A DNA stretch of 64,000 nucleotides. Origin: an uncultured Collinsella sp. Lineage in GTDB: Bacteria > Actinomycetota > Coriobacteriia > Coriobacteriales > Coriobacteriaceae. The position numbers were made by a program, and so were the translations under genes. The number at the start of each line of letters is the position of its first letter. Within the stretch, counting starts at the first letter, position 1. The DNA is taken from contig CABUIE010000003.1 of NCBI GenBank assembly GCA_902491565.1, positions 1 to 64,000 of the forward strand, read 5' to 3'. Positions 32,468 to 42,289 of this stretch are shown here, in pieces. The notes beneath the pieces are model-generated. The model searched no databases, was not told the origin of the DNA, and saw only the letters and a list, made by a program, of their open reading frames with translations.

Positions 32468-32763
32468 TCTCAATCTGTAACATCTGGAACCGATTTGGAC
32501 GGTTACCTGTTACAGATTGAGATTTTGCTGGCGGGCCCCACCTGGTTGTCTCAATCTGTAACAGATGGAGAAGATTTTGGCTGCTAGATGTTATAGATCG
32601 AGACATTGGTCACCCGTCTATCCTTATATCTCAATCTGTAACAGATGGACCCGTTTTGAGTGGCTAGATGTTACAGATTGAGATCTTTCTGGGACGCTCA
32701 CCTGTTTGTCTAAATCTGTAACAGGAAGAGGTTCAAAAACCGTCTAGATGTTACAGATCGAGA
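32468..32763. repeat. array of eight alternating 15-mers with 40-bp period
   Basis: TCTCAATCTGTAACA lies forward at 32468, 32549, 32629 and 32709, and inverted (TGTTACAGATTGAGA) at 32508, 32589, 32669 and 32749. Steps are 40, 41, 40, 40, 40, 40 and 40 bases. Four of the eight are exact in the consensus orientation and others differ by one or two bases. Spacers of 25-26 bases are mostly different. The inside-pair spacers share GATGG at the left and CTAGA at the right, and two of the between-pair spacers share CACCTG-TTG, so the array probably grew by duplication of an 80-bp unit. No open reading frame is credible. It lies between the GntR operator and the prfC promoter. Confidence 0.9.
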
Positions 32764-32908
32764 CAAACTGCTGCGGAGTGTCGCCATCGACTGATACCCT
32801 AGGCCCCAACTGATGAATTTGTCCTGATAGGTGCCCTGCTGCAGCATTTCGCGGCTACAATAGGGCGGTTACATCGACGTAATGCACTCAATGCAAGAAA
32901 GGATCCGC

Positions 32909-34522
<1,614 letters not shown>

Positions 34523-34564
34523 CGCATCGGCGCGGTGGCCCTGCGGGGCTGCCGCGTCGTTCGC

Positions 34565-34593
34565 TTGCCTGATGCCGTGTGAGCGGCTATCAT
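34565..34593 (+). promoter_or_regulatory. promoter of VUT/SDR operon
   Basis: -35 TTGCCT and -10 TATCAT separated by exactly 17 bases. Transcription would start about 80 bases before the VUT start codon. The leader contains the complementary pair CGAGCAG / CTGCTCG, so it could be structured. Confidence 0.55.
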
Positions 34594-34678
34594 ACCCACC
34601 GTCGTCTCAAGACCGGGGCGTCCGAGCAGTTCGGGTCCGATATCCTGCTCGTTAAACCTAAAACCAAAGGAGTACATA

Positions 34679-35401
34679 ATGATCAAGAAGGTCATGGAGG
34701 ACTACAAGGTCCTGTTGCGGAGCATTCCCGCGGCAACGGTTTCGCTGTTTTTCGTGAGCGTCATCATGATGAACCTGCTGGCCAACAAAGAGCTTATCAG
34801 CCTGCCGTATCTGGCACTCGATTGCGGCTTTGTGGTGAGCTGGGTTTCGTTTTTGTGCCAGGACATGATCTGCAAGCGCTTTGGCGCCAAGGCATCCATC
34901 AAAATCTCTATCCTCGCGCTGCTGGTCAACCTGGCCGTGAGCCTGTGCTTTTGGGCATGCTCGCTTACGCCCGGTATGTGGGGCGCCTACTACGACACCG
35001 GCATGATCGAGGTCAACACCGCCCTTAACGCCACCATCGGCGGCACCTGGTACGTGGTGCTGGGCTCTTCGCTGGCAATGCTCGTTTCTGCCGTGGTTAA
35101 CTCCACGCTCAACCAGTCGCTCGGCCGCATGCTCAAAAAGAATAACTTTGCAAGCTTCGCCTTCCGCTCCTATGTGTCCACGGGTGTTGGCCAGTTTATC
35201 GACAATCTGGTCTTTGCCATTGTGGTGAGCCACACGTTCTTCGGCTGGACCTGGGTGCAGGTCCTCATGTGCTCCCTGACGGGCGCTGTTGCCGAGCTGC
35301 TGTGCGAGGTTTTCCTGAGCCCCGTGGGCTACAAGGTCGTGCGCGGCTGGGAGCGCGAGAATGTGGGCTCCGAGTACCTCGAGCGCCACGCAACCGCCTA
35401 A
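34679..35401 (+). CDS. VUT-family (YhhQ-like) queuosine precursor transporter
   Basis: A 240-residue membrane protein with about six helices. LANKELISLPYLALDCGFVV, SFLCQDMICKRFGAKAS and YVSTGVGQFIDNLVFAIVV are typical of the vitamin-uptake-transporter family (DUF165/YhhQ), which imports queuosine precursors such as preQ0, preQ1 or queuine. AGGAG lies 7 bases before the ATG. The SDR gene begins 9 bases after its stop, so the two share an operon. The precise substrate is inferred from the family. Confidence 0.88.
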   Translation: MIKKVMEDYKVLLRSIPAATVSLFFVSVIMMNLLANKELISLPYLALDCGFVVSWVSFLCQDMICKRFGAKASIKISILALLVNLAVSLCFWACSLTPGMWGAYYDTGMIEVNTALNATIGGTWYVVLGSSLAMLVSAVVNSTLNQSLGRMLKKNNFASFAFRSYVSTGVGQFIDNLVFAIVVSHTFFGWTWVQVLMCSLTGAVAELLCEVFLSPVGYKVVRGWERENVGSEYLERHATA

Positions 35402-35410
35402 GGAGCAAGT

Positions 35411-36091
35411 ATGCGGGTTTTGATCACGGGTGCTTCGGGCGGTATCGGAGCCGCATGCGTGCAACGATTTTTGGACGAGGGCCACGAGGTCGTGGGCTTT
35501 GATTTGCTACCGGCGGCGATCAAACACGAGCGCTACCGCCATCTGATCGTTGATGTTCGCAAGCCGGACGCGTTTCCAGACGATCTTGAACCCCAGGTGA
35601 TCGTGAACGTTGCCGGTACGCAGGATTCGGCTGACGACATCGCCGCCAACCTGTATGGCACCATCAACGTGACCGAGCGCTACGCCTTTGCGGGGGAGGG
35701 GCTTGCCGCCAAGCCGGCGCCGGCTATCAAATCCGTGGTCAATGTGGGGTCGGCGAGCGGGCATACGGGATCGGAGTTTCCCGACTATGCCGCCAGCAAG
35801 GGCGGCGTTATCGCCTACACCAAGAACCTTGCAAACCGTCTGGCGCCGCAGGCTATCGCCAACAGTGTGGACCCGGGTGGCGTTATCACGCCGCTCAACC
35901 GTTGCGTGATGGAAGACGAACACCTGTGGAACCAGATTATGGAGCTCACGCCGCTTAAGCGCTGGGCCACCGCCCAAGAGATTGCCGAGTGGATCTACTT
36001 TGTGGGCGTGACCAACCGGTTTATGACCGGGCAGAGCCTGCTAATCGATGGCGGCGAGGCCGGCCGCACACAATTTATTTGGCCCGAATAG
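35411..36091 (+). CDS. short-chain dehydrogenase/reductase
   Basis: A 226-residue Rossmann oxidoreductase. N-terminal nucleotide site LITGASGGIGAAC, NVAG at about 60-63, catalytic Ser in NVGSASG, YAASK active-site Tyr and Lys, and the DPGGVITPL segment are all present. The C-terminal GQSLLIDGGEAG is the usual SDR end. It is co-transcribed with the VUT transporter. The substrate is unknown. A bidirectional terminator follows. Confidence 0.92.
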   Translation: MRVLITGASGGIGAACVQRFLDEGHEVVGFDLLPAAIKHERYRHLIVDVRKPDAFPDDLEPQVIVNVAGTQDSADDIAANLYGTINVTERYAFAGEGLAAKPAPAIKSVVNVGSASGHTGSEFPDYAASKGGVIAYTKNLANRLAPQAIANSVDPGGVITPLNRCVMEDEHLWNQIMELTPLKRWATAQEIAEWIYFVGVTNRFMTGQSLLIDGGEAGRTQFIWPE

Positions 36092-36092
36092 G

Positions 36093-36127
36093 AAACGCGC
36101 CCGATGGAAAGCCGTCGGGCGCGTTTT
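36093..36127. terminator. bidirectional terminator between SDR and ung genes
   Basis: 12-bp stem AAACGCGCCCGA / TCGGGCGCGTTT followed by TTT. It serves the converging SDR and uracil-DNA glycosylase genes. Confidence 0.85.
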
Positions 36128-36141
36128 TGATGTATCGATTT

Positions 36142-36867
36142 TTAGCCGAGGCAAGTCCAGTTGACGGGGGTCGAGCCGTGCTGTTCGAGTAGCCGATTGG
36201 CTGCCGAGAAGGGACGCGATCCCATAAAGGCGGGGAGTTCTGCCGTGGCACGGTTGGCCGAAAGCGGCGAGGGGTGCGTAGAGGCCAGGCAGAACTTGCC
36301 GGTTGTCTTGCCCGCACCAGTTGCGACGAGCTTGCCTTCGACCATCTGCTGAGCAAAGCGGCCCCATGCCAAAAAGACTACCGGCTGGGGCAGCTGACAG
36401 CAGCGTTCGATAACGTAGTCGGTGAGCGTGCTCCAGCCCAGTTTGGCGTGCGAGTTCGCGGCATGCTCGCGCACGGTGAGCGTGGTGTTGAGAAGCAGGA
36501 CGCCCTGCTGTGCCCATGGGGTTAGGTCTCCTGTGGCGGGAATGGGGCAACCCAGATCGGCTTTGAGTTCTTTATAGATGTTGCGCAGGCTCGGCGGCAA
36601 CTTGGTTTGCGTCGCGGGGACCGAGAACGACAGTCCCATGGCCTGGTTGGGTCCGTGATAGGGGTCTTGACCCAAGATGACAACTTTGACCTGGTCGGCC
36701 GGGGTGTAGGCGAGGGCATTGAGGATGTCGTCTTGTGCCGGGTAGATAGTCTGCTCGGCACGCAAAAGGGCGATGCGCTCGAGCAGCTGGTTCGTAGTGT
36801 CACGTACCGGCTGCGGCGCATTGCCCAACCAAGTTGCTATGTTGCGGTCGCGAGTTGCGGTGTCCAT
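36142..36867 (-). CDS. ung: uracil-DNA glycosylase
   Basis: A 241-residue family 1 glycosylase that removes uracil from DNA. GQDPYHGP contains the catalytic Asp, LLLNTTLTV and FLAWGRFAQ follow, and HPSPLSANR holds the catalytic His and minor-groove loop. The length is near the usual 220-230. The gene stands alone, converging on the SDR gene across a shared terminator. Confidence 0.95.
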   Translation of the reverse strand: MDTATRDRNIATWLGNAPQPVRDTTNQLLERIALLRAEQTIYPAQDDILNALAYTPADQVKVVILGQDPYHGPNQAMGLSFSVPATQTKLPPSLRNIYKELKADLGCPIPATGDLTPWAQQGVLLLNTTLTVREHAANSHAKLGWSTLTDYVIERCCQLPQPVVFLAWGRFAQQMVEGKLVATGAGKTTGKFCLASTHPSPLSANRATAELPAFMGSRPFSAANRLLEQHGSTPVNWTCLG

Positions 36868-36955
36868 GGGGCTCCTTTATGGCAGATGCTCTGTTTGCAT
36901 CTATTGTAAAGGCGCACCGGTTGCCTTTATGCCGCGGCTGCATAAGGAGTGGGGT

Positions 36956-37858
36956 CTACGAGACGTGCTCGGGCGCTCCTGCCATGCGAGCCTGTCCATG
37001 TGCGCGAAGGCGCGGAAGCTCGACAGTTGCCACCATGACGCCGGTGAGGATGAGGGCGGCGCCAAAGAAGGCGATGGGGCTTAGGACCTCGCCGACCAGG
37101 AAGAACGAGAAGACGGCGGAGCAGACCGGCTCGAGCGAGAAGGCGAAGCCGGTGGTCTCGGCGGGCACGTGGGGCTGCACGAGCGTCTGGGTGATAAAGC
37201 CGTAGGCAGAGCAGATGAGCGCGAGGGCAACGACGACCACGATCTCGCTGGGCGTACTGGGAAGCGTGAAGCCGCCAAAGGCGCATGCGGCGATGCCCGA
37301 GAACAGGCCGCCGAAGCCCAGCTGCCAAACGCCCAGGGACAGCGGGTCGACATCTTCGACAAAGCGCTTGGCCACGATAATGTGGCTGGCATAGATAAAG
37401 GCCGAGAGCAGCATGATAAGCGCGCCCGGGTTCAGGCTGGTGAAGTCGGCGCCCGAGAGCAGCAACATACCGCAGGTGACGATGGCGGTGCCGACGAGTA
37501 CTTTGCGCTCGGGGGCGCGACGCAGCAGGGCGGCGTTGGCAAACGGCACGATCACGACCGTCAGGCTCTGCAAAAAGCCGGCAGTGGAGGCAGAAGTGAG
37601 GCTGGAGCCCAGGCACATGCAGGTGAGCTCGGTTGCCATGATGGCGCCGATGATGGCGGCGCGGACCATCAGGTCGCGGTTAATGCGGAAAGCGCGCTTA
37701 TGGAAGAGCAGCAGGCAGGCCACAAAGGCGATAATGCAGCGTAGCGTGACGATGCTCGCGGCGTTCATGCTGTCCATGCTGATCTTCATGAGGGGGTACG
37801 AAAAGCCCCATGCGACGGGAACGGAAAATGAGAGCGCGATTGCTTTTTTGCGATCCAT
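36956..37858 (-). CDS. EamA/DMT-family transporter
   Basis: A 300-residue membrane protein with ten helices in two EamA repeats (WGFSYPLMKISMDSM and FLQSLTVVIVPFANA in the first, LGVWQLGFGGLFSG and LEPVCSAVFSFFLVGE in the second). AAAGGAG precedes the ATG. It is divergent from a LysR gene over 158 bases, and that regulator probably controls its expression. It is a probable exporter of a metabolite or drug; the substrate is not known. Confidence 0.9.
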   Translation of the reverse strand: MDRKKAIALSFSVPVAWGFSYPLMKISMDSMNAASIVTLRCIIAFVACLLLFHKRAFRINRDLMVRAAIIGAIMATELTCMCLGSSLTSASTAGFLQSLTVVIVPFANAALLRRAPERKVLVGTAIVTCGMLLLSGADFTSLNPGALIMLLSAFIYASHIIVAKRFVEDVDPLSLGVWQLGFGGLFSGIAACAFGGFTLPSTPSEIVVVVALALICSAYGFITQTLVQPHVPAETTGFAFSLEPVCSAVFSFFLVGEVLSPIAFFGAALILTGVMVATVELPRLRAHGQARMAGAPEHVS

Positions 37859-37938
37859 GGGACTCCTTTTGTTACGGAACGGTTTCGTAAAAAGGATTCT
37901 GCTCTCAGATGTGGATGTAGTAAAGCGAATGTATCTTC

Positions 37939-37957
37939 AGTATGATTAAGAAATACT
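37939..37957. promoter_or_regulatory. candidate LysR binding site
   Basis: AGTAT and its inverse ATACT flank 9 bases, a T-N11-A type arrangement, in the gap between the divergent EamA and LysR genes. Confidence 0.45.
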
Positions 37958-38016
37958 AATGTTGGCAGAAGAAGCCCTGGCAAAACGTTTTACGGCTACA
38001 TCGACGGGGAGGCACG

Positions 38017-38883
38017 ATGGCATCGCGGTATCAGATTGTTTGTATGGTGGTCGATCGCGGCAGTCTGAAACGTGCGGCGGACGAGCTGGGCTATACGCAA
38101 AGTGCGGTGAGCCAGGCCGTCAAGGCGCTCGAGCGCGAGCTGGGTACCACGCTTATCGAGCGCGGTAAGCAGGGCGTTTCGCTTACGCGCGACGGTAAAC
38201 AATATCTGCCGTACCTGCGCCAGATCGTGACCGCCGAGGCCGAGCTCGAGGGCAAGCGCCAGGAGCTGCTGGGGCTTTCGTCGACCGATATTCGTATTGC
38301 GACGTTTACCAACGTGAGTCGAACCGTGTTGCCGCGTGTGATCCGCGACTTTGGGGCGCTGCACCCGGGCGTACGCTTTACCCTCAAGCAGGGTGATTAC
38401 ACACGCAACGCCCAGTGGGTGCACGATGGCGTGGTTGATTTTTGTTTTACGGCACGCGGTTTTACCGCAGGGCTCGAGAAGCGCGTGGTCTATCACGACG
38501 AGTTGGTGGCGCTGTTGCCTGTCGGGCATCCGCTGACGGCAAAGGAAAAGGTGACGCTCGCCGATTTGGCGTCCGAGCCGTTTGTGCTGCTGGATGAGGG
38601 CGAGCAGAGCTTGGTGCTCGATGCATTTGCGGCGCATGGCCTGTCGCCGCACGTGACGAGTGAGGTAACCGACGACTACACCATCATGGCGATGGTGGAG
38701 GAGGGCCTAGGCGTGAGCATGCTCTACCGTCGTACTGTGGAGGGCATGCGAGCCGAAATTCGTGTGCGGCCCATCGTGCATGCTCCCTCGCGCGACGTGG
38801 TGGCCGCTTGGCGCAGCTGGGACACCATGCCTATCGCCACGAGGCGTTTTATCGACTATATGAGCTCGCATATTGTTAATTAA
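38017..38883 (+). CDS. LysR-family transcriptional regulator
   Basis: A 288-residue regulator. The winged helix is slightly short at the N-terminus (MASRYQIVCMVVDRGSLKRA) but the recognition part ELGYTQSAVSQAVKALERELG is standard. The effector domain runs from about 90 to 285. GGGGAGG precedes the ATG. It is divergent from the EamA transporter gene, the likely regulatory target. Confidence 0.92.
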   Translation: MASRYQIVCMVVDRGSLKRAADELGYTQSAVSQAVKALERELGTTLIERGKQGVSLTRDGKQYLPYLRQIVTAEAELEGKRQELLGLSSTDIRIATFTNVSRTVLPRVIRDFGALHPGVRFTLKQGDYTRNAQWVHDGVVDFCFTARGFTAGLEKRVVYHDELVALLPVGHPLTAKEKVTLADLASEPFVLLDEGEQSLVLDAFAAHGLSPHVTSEVTDDYTIMAMVEEGLGVSMLYRRTVEGMRAEIRVRPIVHAPSRDVVAAWRSWDTMPIATRRFIDYMSSHIVN

Positions 38884-38910
38884 TGACTGGCGTGGCGTTG
38901 AGTGCGGTGT

Positions 38911-40293
38911 TTAGCGGGCTGTCGCTTTGGCTTGGGTGGCGCGATAGGTGCTTGCTGGGTGGCAGAGCAATACCGCCACGACCATAAAGAACGCCGTGGT
39001 GCCCAGGCTGATGGGGTAGACCATCATAATGTTCGCAAAGGTGCGGAAGTGCGGGAACACGCAGAACACCCAATAGAAGCGGATGCCGCAGACGCAGATC
39101 ATGGTGATGAGGGCGGGCGTGAGCGAGATGCCAAAGCCGCGCAGGTAGCCTGACATGTTTTCGTAGAACATGCTAAAGGCGTACGCCGGGAAGATCGAAC
39201 ACACGCGGATATAGCCGATCGAGACGATGTTGGGATCGCTGTTAAAGAGCGACAAGATTTCGCGCCCCAGGCCGACAATAACGATAATCGTGGTGAGTGC
39301 AACGATACCGCCTTCGACAAGGCAGACCTTGAGCGTTTTGGTGCAGCGGTCGATCTGGCGGGCACCGTGGTTTTGTCCCACAAAGGTGGTGCAAGCCTGG
39401 CTAAAGCTGTTGAGCAGGTTGTAGCATACGTACTCCAAGCTCATAGCGGCGCTCGATGCCGCCATGACCTCGGTGCCCAGGCTGTTGATGGCGGACTGGA
39501 TGATGATGTTGGCTACGGCAAAGACGGCGCTTTGGATGCCGGCGGGCAGTCCGATCTTGACGATGCGCTTGAGGGCGACGGGGTCGATAGCCAGATCGCG
39601 TAGGGTGACGCGGACGACGGAGTCGGTCTTGAGCAGGCGGATAAAGAGTGTGGCGGCGCTGACGGTGTAGGCGATGGCGGTGGCGATGGCGACGCCCGCG
39701 ACGCCCCAGTGGAGTACGGGGACAAAGATGAGGTCCAGGCCAATGTTGAGGACGGTGGACACGGCAAGCGCCTGCAGCGGCATGCGGGTGATGCCGACGG
39801 AGCGGAAGATCGCGGCCTCAAAGTTGTAGAGCAAGATTGAGGGCATGCTGAGCAAAAAGACGCGTAGATAGAGTGAGGCGAGCGGCATGGTCTCGGCGGG
39901 AACGTTGAGCGCGGCGAGCATGGGCTCGGCAAAGATCTCGCCCAGCGCGATGACGACAAAGCCCACGAGCGCCATTAAAATCGAGGTATGGACGGCGCGT
40001 TTGACCATGTTCTGATCGTTGCGGCCGATAGCGTTGGCGATGACCACGTTGGAGCCAAGCGACATGCCAATAAACAGGTTGAGCATAAGACTGGTAAGCG
40101 GAACATTGGAGCCGACCGCCGCCATGGCGAGGGTTCCCTGGTCGCCCGAGAAGTTACCGATGATGACCGTGGCGATGAGGTTCGACAGTTGCTCCAAGAT
40201 GCTCGTGGCGGCCACGGGGAAGGCGAACAGGGGAATATTGCGCCACAGCGAGCCGGTGGTCATGTCAATGTGCTTAGATACGGTGTCAGCCAT
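38911..40293 (-). CDS. MATE-family efflux transporter
   Basis: A 460-residue transporter with twelve predicted helices in two halves. GSLWRNIPLFAFPVAATSILEQL at the start, VGSNVPLTSLMLNLFIGMSLG and the second-half GLPAGIQSAVFAVANIIIQSA and GQNHGARQIDRCTKTL are typical MATE sequences. It should export cationic compounds in exchange for sodium or protons. It ends 27 bases from the end of the converging LysR gene. Confidence 0.93.
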   Translation of the reverse strand: MADTVSKHIDMTTGSLWRNIPLFAFPVAATSILEQLSNLIATVIIGNFSGDQGTLAMAAVGSNVPLTSLMLNLFIGMSLGSNVVIANAIGRNDQNMVKRAVHTSILMALVGFVVIALGEIFAEPMLAALNVPAETMPLASLYLRVFLLSMPSILLYNFEAAIFRSVGITRMPLQALAVSTVLNIGLDLIFVPVLHWGVAGVAIATAIAYTVSAATLFIRLLKTDSVVRVTLRDLAIDPVALKRIVKIGLPAGIQSAVFAVANIIIQSAINSLGTEVMAASSAAMSLEYVCYNLLNSFSQACTTFVGQNHGARQIDRCTKTLKVCLVEGGIVALTTIIVIVGLGREILSLFNSDPNIVSIGYIRVCSIFPAYAFSMFYENMSGYLRGFGISLTPALITMICVCGIRFYWVFCVFPHFRTFANIMMVYPISLGTTAFFMVVAVLLCHPASTYRATQAKATAR

Positions 40294-40366
40294 ACGCTCT
40301 CAATCTCTAATATGCTCTTTCGTGCTTATTTGCGCAGATGATGATACTCCTAATGCAACCAGTCGG

Positions 40367-40453
40367 CACTTAGGGACGTTCCTTTTCTGTCGGCAGCTGG
40401 GGACACTCCTTATCTCTTCTAACTAGTCATTCAAGAACGTCCCCAATGACTAG
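40367..40453. repeat. class B repeats before RlmA gene
   Basis: TTAGGGACGTTCC (from 40370) and a diverged GGGGACACTCC precede a full right half, CTAGTCATTCAAGAACGTCC then CCAATGACTAG, ending at 40453. The region separates the divergent MATE and RlmA genes. Confidence 0.75.
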
Positions 40454-40509
40454 GCGGGGAAGGCGTGCGACAATGGTGGGCGTTGTGTTGTTCGCGCTAA
40501 GGAGTTGCC

Positions 40510-41325
40510 ATGTTGTTGTGTCCCGTTTGCCATGAGCCGCTGGTGGATAACGAGCGTGGTGCTGCATGTGCGGGCGGACACCGGTTTGACCGTGCGCGCG
40601 AGGGCTATCTATATCTATTGCGCTCGTCCAAGAGCGGCGACTCCATGGGCGATCCCAAGTCGCAGGCACGCAGCCGTCGTGACTTTCTGAATCGCGACTA
40701 CTATGCGCCATTGCGCGATGCGATGGTCGAGCTGGTGCGCGAACGAGCGGCTGAGCGCGGGGCGTCCGCAAGCAAGCCGCTGAGCCTGCTCGACATCTGC
40801 TGTGGCGAGGGTTACTACACAAGTGCCATGGGCGCGGTGCCGAACGTTGATGCCTACGGGTTTGACCTGGGTAAGGAAATGGTGCGCTTGGCTGCCAAAC
40901 GAGGTGGCGCGACGTATTTCGTTGCCAACATGAAGGATATCCCCGTGGCCGATGGCGCTTTCGATATGGTGACCGAGCTCTTTGCTCCCTTTAATGAGCG
41001 CGAGTTTGCCCGCGTGCTGGCACCGGAGGGTTCGCTCTACACCGTGGTGCCGGGTGCCCGCCATCTGTTTGGGCTCAAGGAGGTACTCTACGACACGCCG
41101 TACCTTAACGACGAGAAGCTGCCGAAGACCACCGAGCTCGAGTTGGTCGGAACGCATCGGGTGTCTGCGAATATTACGCTTCAGACCCAGGCGGACATCG
41201 AGGCGGTGTTCCAGATGACGCCGTACTACTACCGCACGCGCCCCGCCGACAAAGAGCGCCTGGCAAACCTCGATACCCTTCAGACTGACATCGACTTCAT
41301 CATCGCCGAGTACCGCCACAGCTAA
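40510..41325 (+). CDS. RlmA-like 23S rRNA (guanine) methyltransferase
   Basis: A 271-residue SAM-dependent methyltransferase. An N-terminal zinc site (CPVC at residues 4-7, then CAGGHRFDRAREGYL) matches RlmA enzymes that methylate a guanine of 23S rRNA helix 35. It is followed by LLDICCGEGYYTS (SAM motif I) and the RPADKERL segment near the C-terminus. AAGGAG lies 6 bases before the ATG. The rRNA site (G745 or G748 type) cannot be told from the sequence. Confidence 0.88.
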   Translation: MLLCPVCHEPLVDNERGAACAGGHRFDRAREGYLYLLRSSKSGDSMGDPKSQARSRRDFLNRDYYAPLRDAMVELVRERAAERGASASKPLSLLDICCGEGYYTSAMGAVPNVDAYGFDLGKEMVRLAAKRGGATYFVANMKDIPVADGAFDMVTELFAPFNEREFARVLAPEGSLYTVVPGARHLFGLKEVLYDTPYLNDEKLPKTTELELVGTHRVSANITLQTQADIEAVFQMTPYYYRTRPADKERLANLDTLQTDIDFIIAEYRHS

Positions 41326-41379
41326 CAACCTGCCAAAAAGGGACAGGTTTATTTTGGTAGGTTTTATCTGGGCAAACGT

Positions 41380-41417
41380 AAAGGGCCGACCGCGGAGATG
41401 CGCGATCGGCCCTTTTT
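41380..41417. terminator. bidirectional terminator
   Basis: 15-bp stem AAAGGGCCGACCGCG / CGCGATCGGCCCTTT, with one mismatch, followed by TT. It lies between the converging RlmA and membrane protein genes. Confidence 0.85.
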
Positions 41418-41453
41418 AGTTGCTTGGCTGCAGAGGTTATGAGAAGCGAGCGC

Positions 41454-41855
41454 TTACAGGCGGTCCTTGTTCTCGGCCTTAACGGCGTGTGCCTGCTGGA
41501 CAAAGAACAGGTCGTACACCACGATGACAAAGGCGCCAAAGTTGATGGCGTCGCCGCCAAACGCGGGAAGCGTGAGCACCGCTTGGGCAAGCGTGGCGAC
41601 CGCGGCAACAATACCGAGCTTAAACGCGCCGTCCACCTGCGAAGGCTTGTTGGCGCCCTTGATACCGGCGACGCCTGCGGCAAGGTCGACGAGACCCTTG
41701 GCGATAAGCACGACCGCTGCGAGCGTGGCGTACGAACCGTACGTGGAATCGAGACCGCCCGTGGCGATACCGACGCCGGCGGTGACGAGGCTGGCGATGC
41801 CCAAAACAAAGTAGATGAGAGCAAGGATTTTGAGAGTCTTGCGAGTGAAGCTCAT
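41454..41855 (-). CDS. small four-helix membrane protein
   Basis: A 133-residue hypothetical membrane protein. Hydrophobic segments lie at about 8-30, 43-65, 80-100 and 105-122, with short loops (GGLDSTYGSY, KGANKPSQVDG) between. A positively charged tail ends the protein. ATG 41855 has AAAGGA 7 bases upstream; the open frame extends further but without support. I do not recognise a named family. It stands alone. Confidence 0.75.
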   Translation of the reverse strand: MSFTRKTLKILALIYFVLGIASLVTAGVGIATGGLDSTYGSYATLAAVVLIAKGLVDLAAGVAGIKGANKPSQVDGAFKLGIVAAVATLAQAVLTLPAFGGDAINFGAFVIVVYDLFFVQQAHAVKAENKDRL

Positions 41856-42082
41856 GGCTGGTCCTTTCGATACGAGTACGCCAACTTGGCGCACCCAATG
41901 TACTGCACATATGGTGAAGCACATTGTAGTTCAACGCGGCGATGCATGCGTTGAAAGCGTCTCTTGCCTGCACGGTCCAACCTTTCAAAAAGGAAAGCCA
42001 GCTGTAAGGCAAATCGATGGCAGCCCATGTGCGGCGCTGCGATGATGAGGCCGTAACAAGGAGCTGGTCTCAAGGAGGAGTC

Positions 42083-42226
42083 ATGATGTACGGAGCAGGG
42101 CAAGTGCGTGAGCCGCGGTCGTTGGGAAGGCGCATGGGTGATTCCGTGATCGCTGCCGTGTGCACGGTATTGATGGCGGTGCTTTGCATTGGGATGCTGT
42201 GGACCATGTCGCATGTGGGACAATAG
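42083..42226 (+). CDS. small single-pass membrane protein, 47 residues
   Basis: A short gene with one of the best ribosome sites in the window (AAGGAGGAG, 2-5 bases before ATG 42083 or ATG 42086). The protein has a hydrophilic, Arg-rich N-terminus (REPRSLGRRMG) and one membrane helix (SVIAAVCTVLMAVLCIGMLW). The positive charges suggest the N-terminus stays inside. It may be co-transcribed with the RsmJ gene 63 bases downstream. Its function is unknown. Confidence 0.6.
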   Translation: MMYGAGQVREPRSLGRRMGDSVIAAVCTVLMAVLCIGMLWTMSHVGQ

Positions 42227-42289
42227 CGGACGGTTGGGTACCGACGTAAGCGGTGCTCACGTATTCGTTTTGCTTGTTAAGGAGTACCC

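Noticed and set aside
32468..32763. CRISPR array
   Set aside because: Repeats are only 15 bases, alternate in orientation, and several spacers share ends. No cas gene lies in the window.
34594..34678. preQ1 riboswitch
   Set aside because: I could not fit the leader to the preQ1-I, II or III patterns I know, so it is kept only as a possible structured leader.
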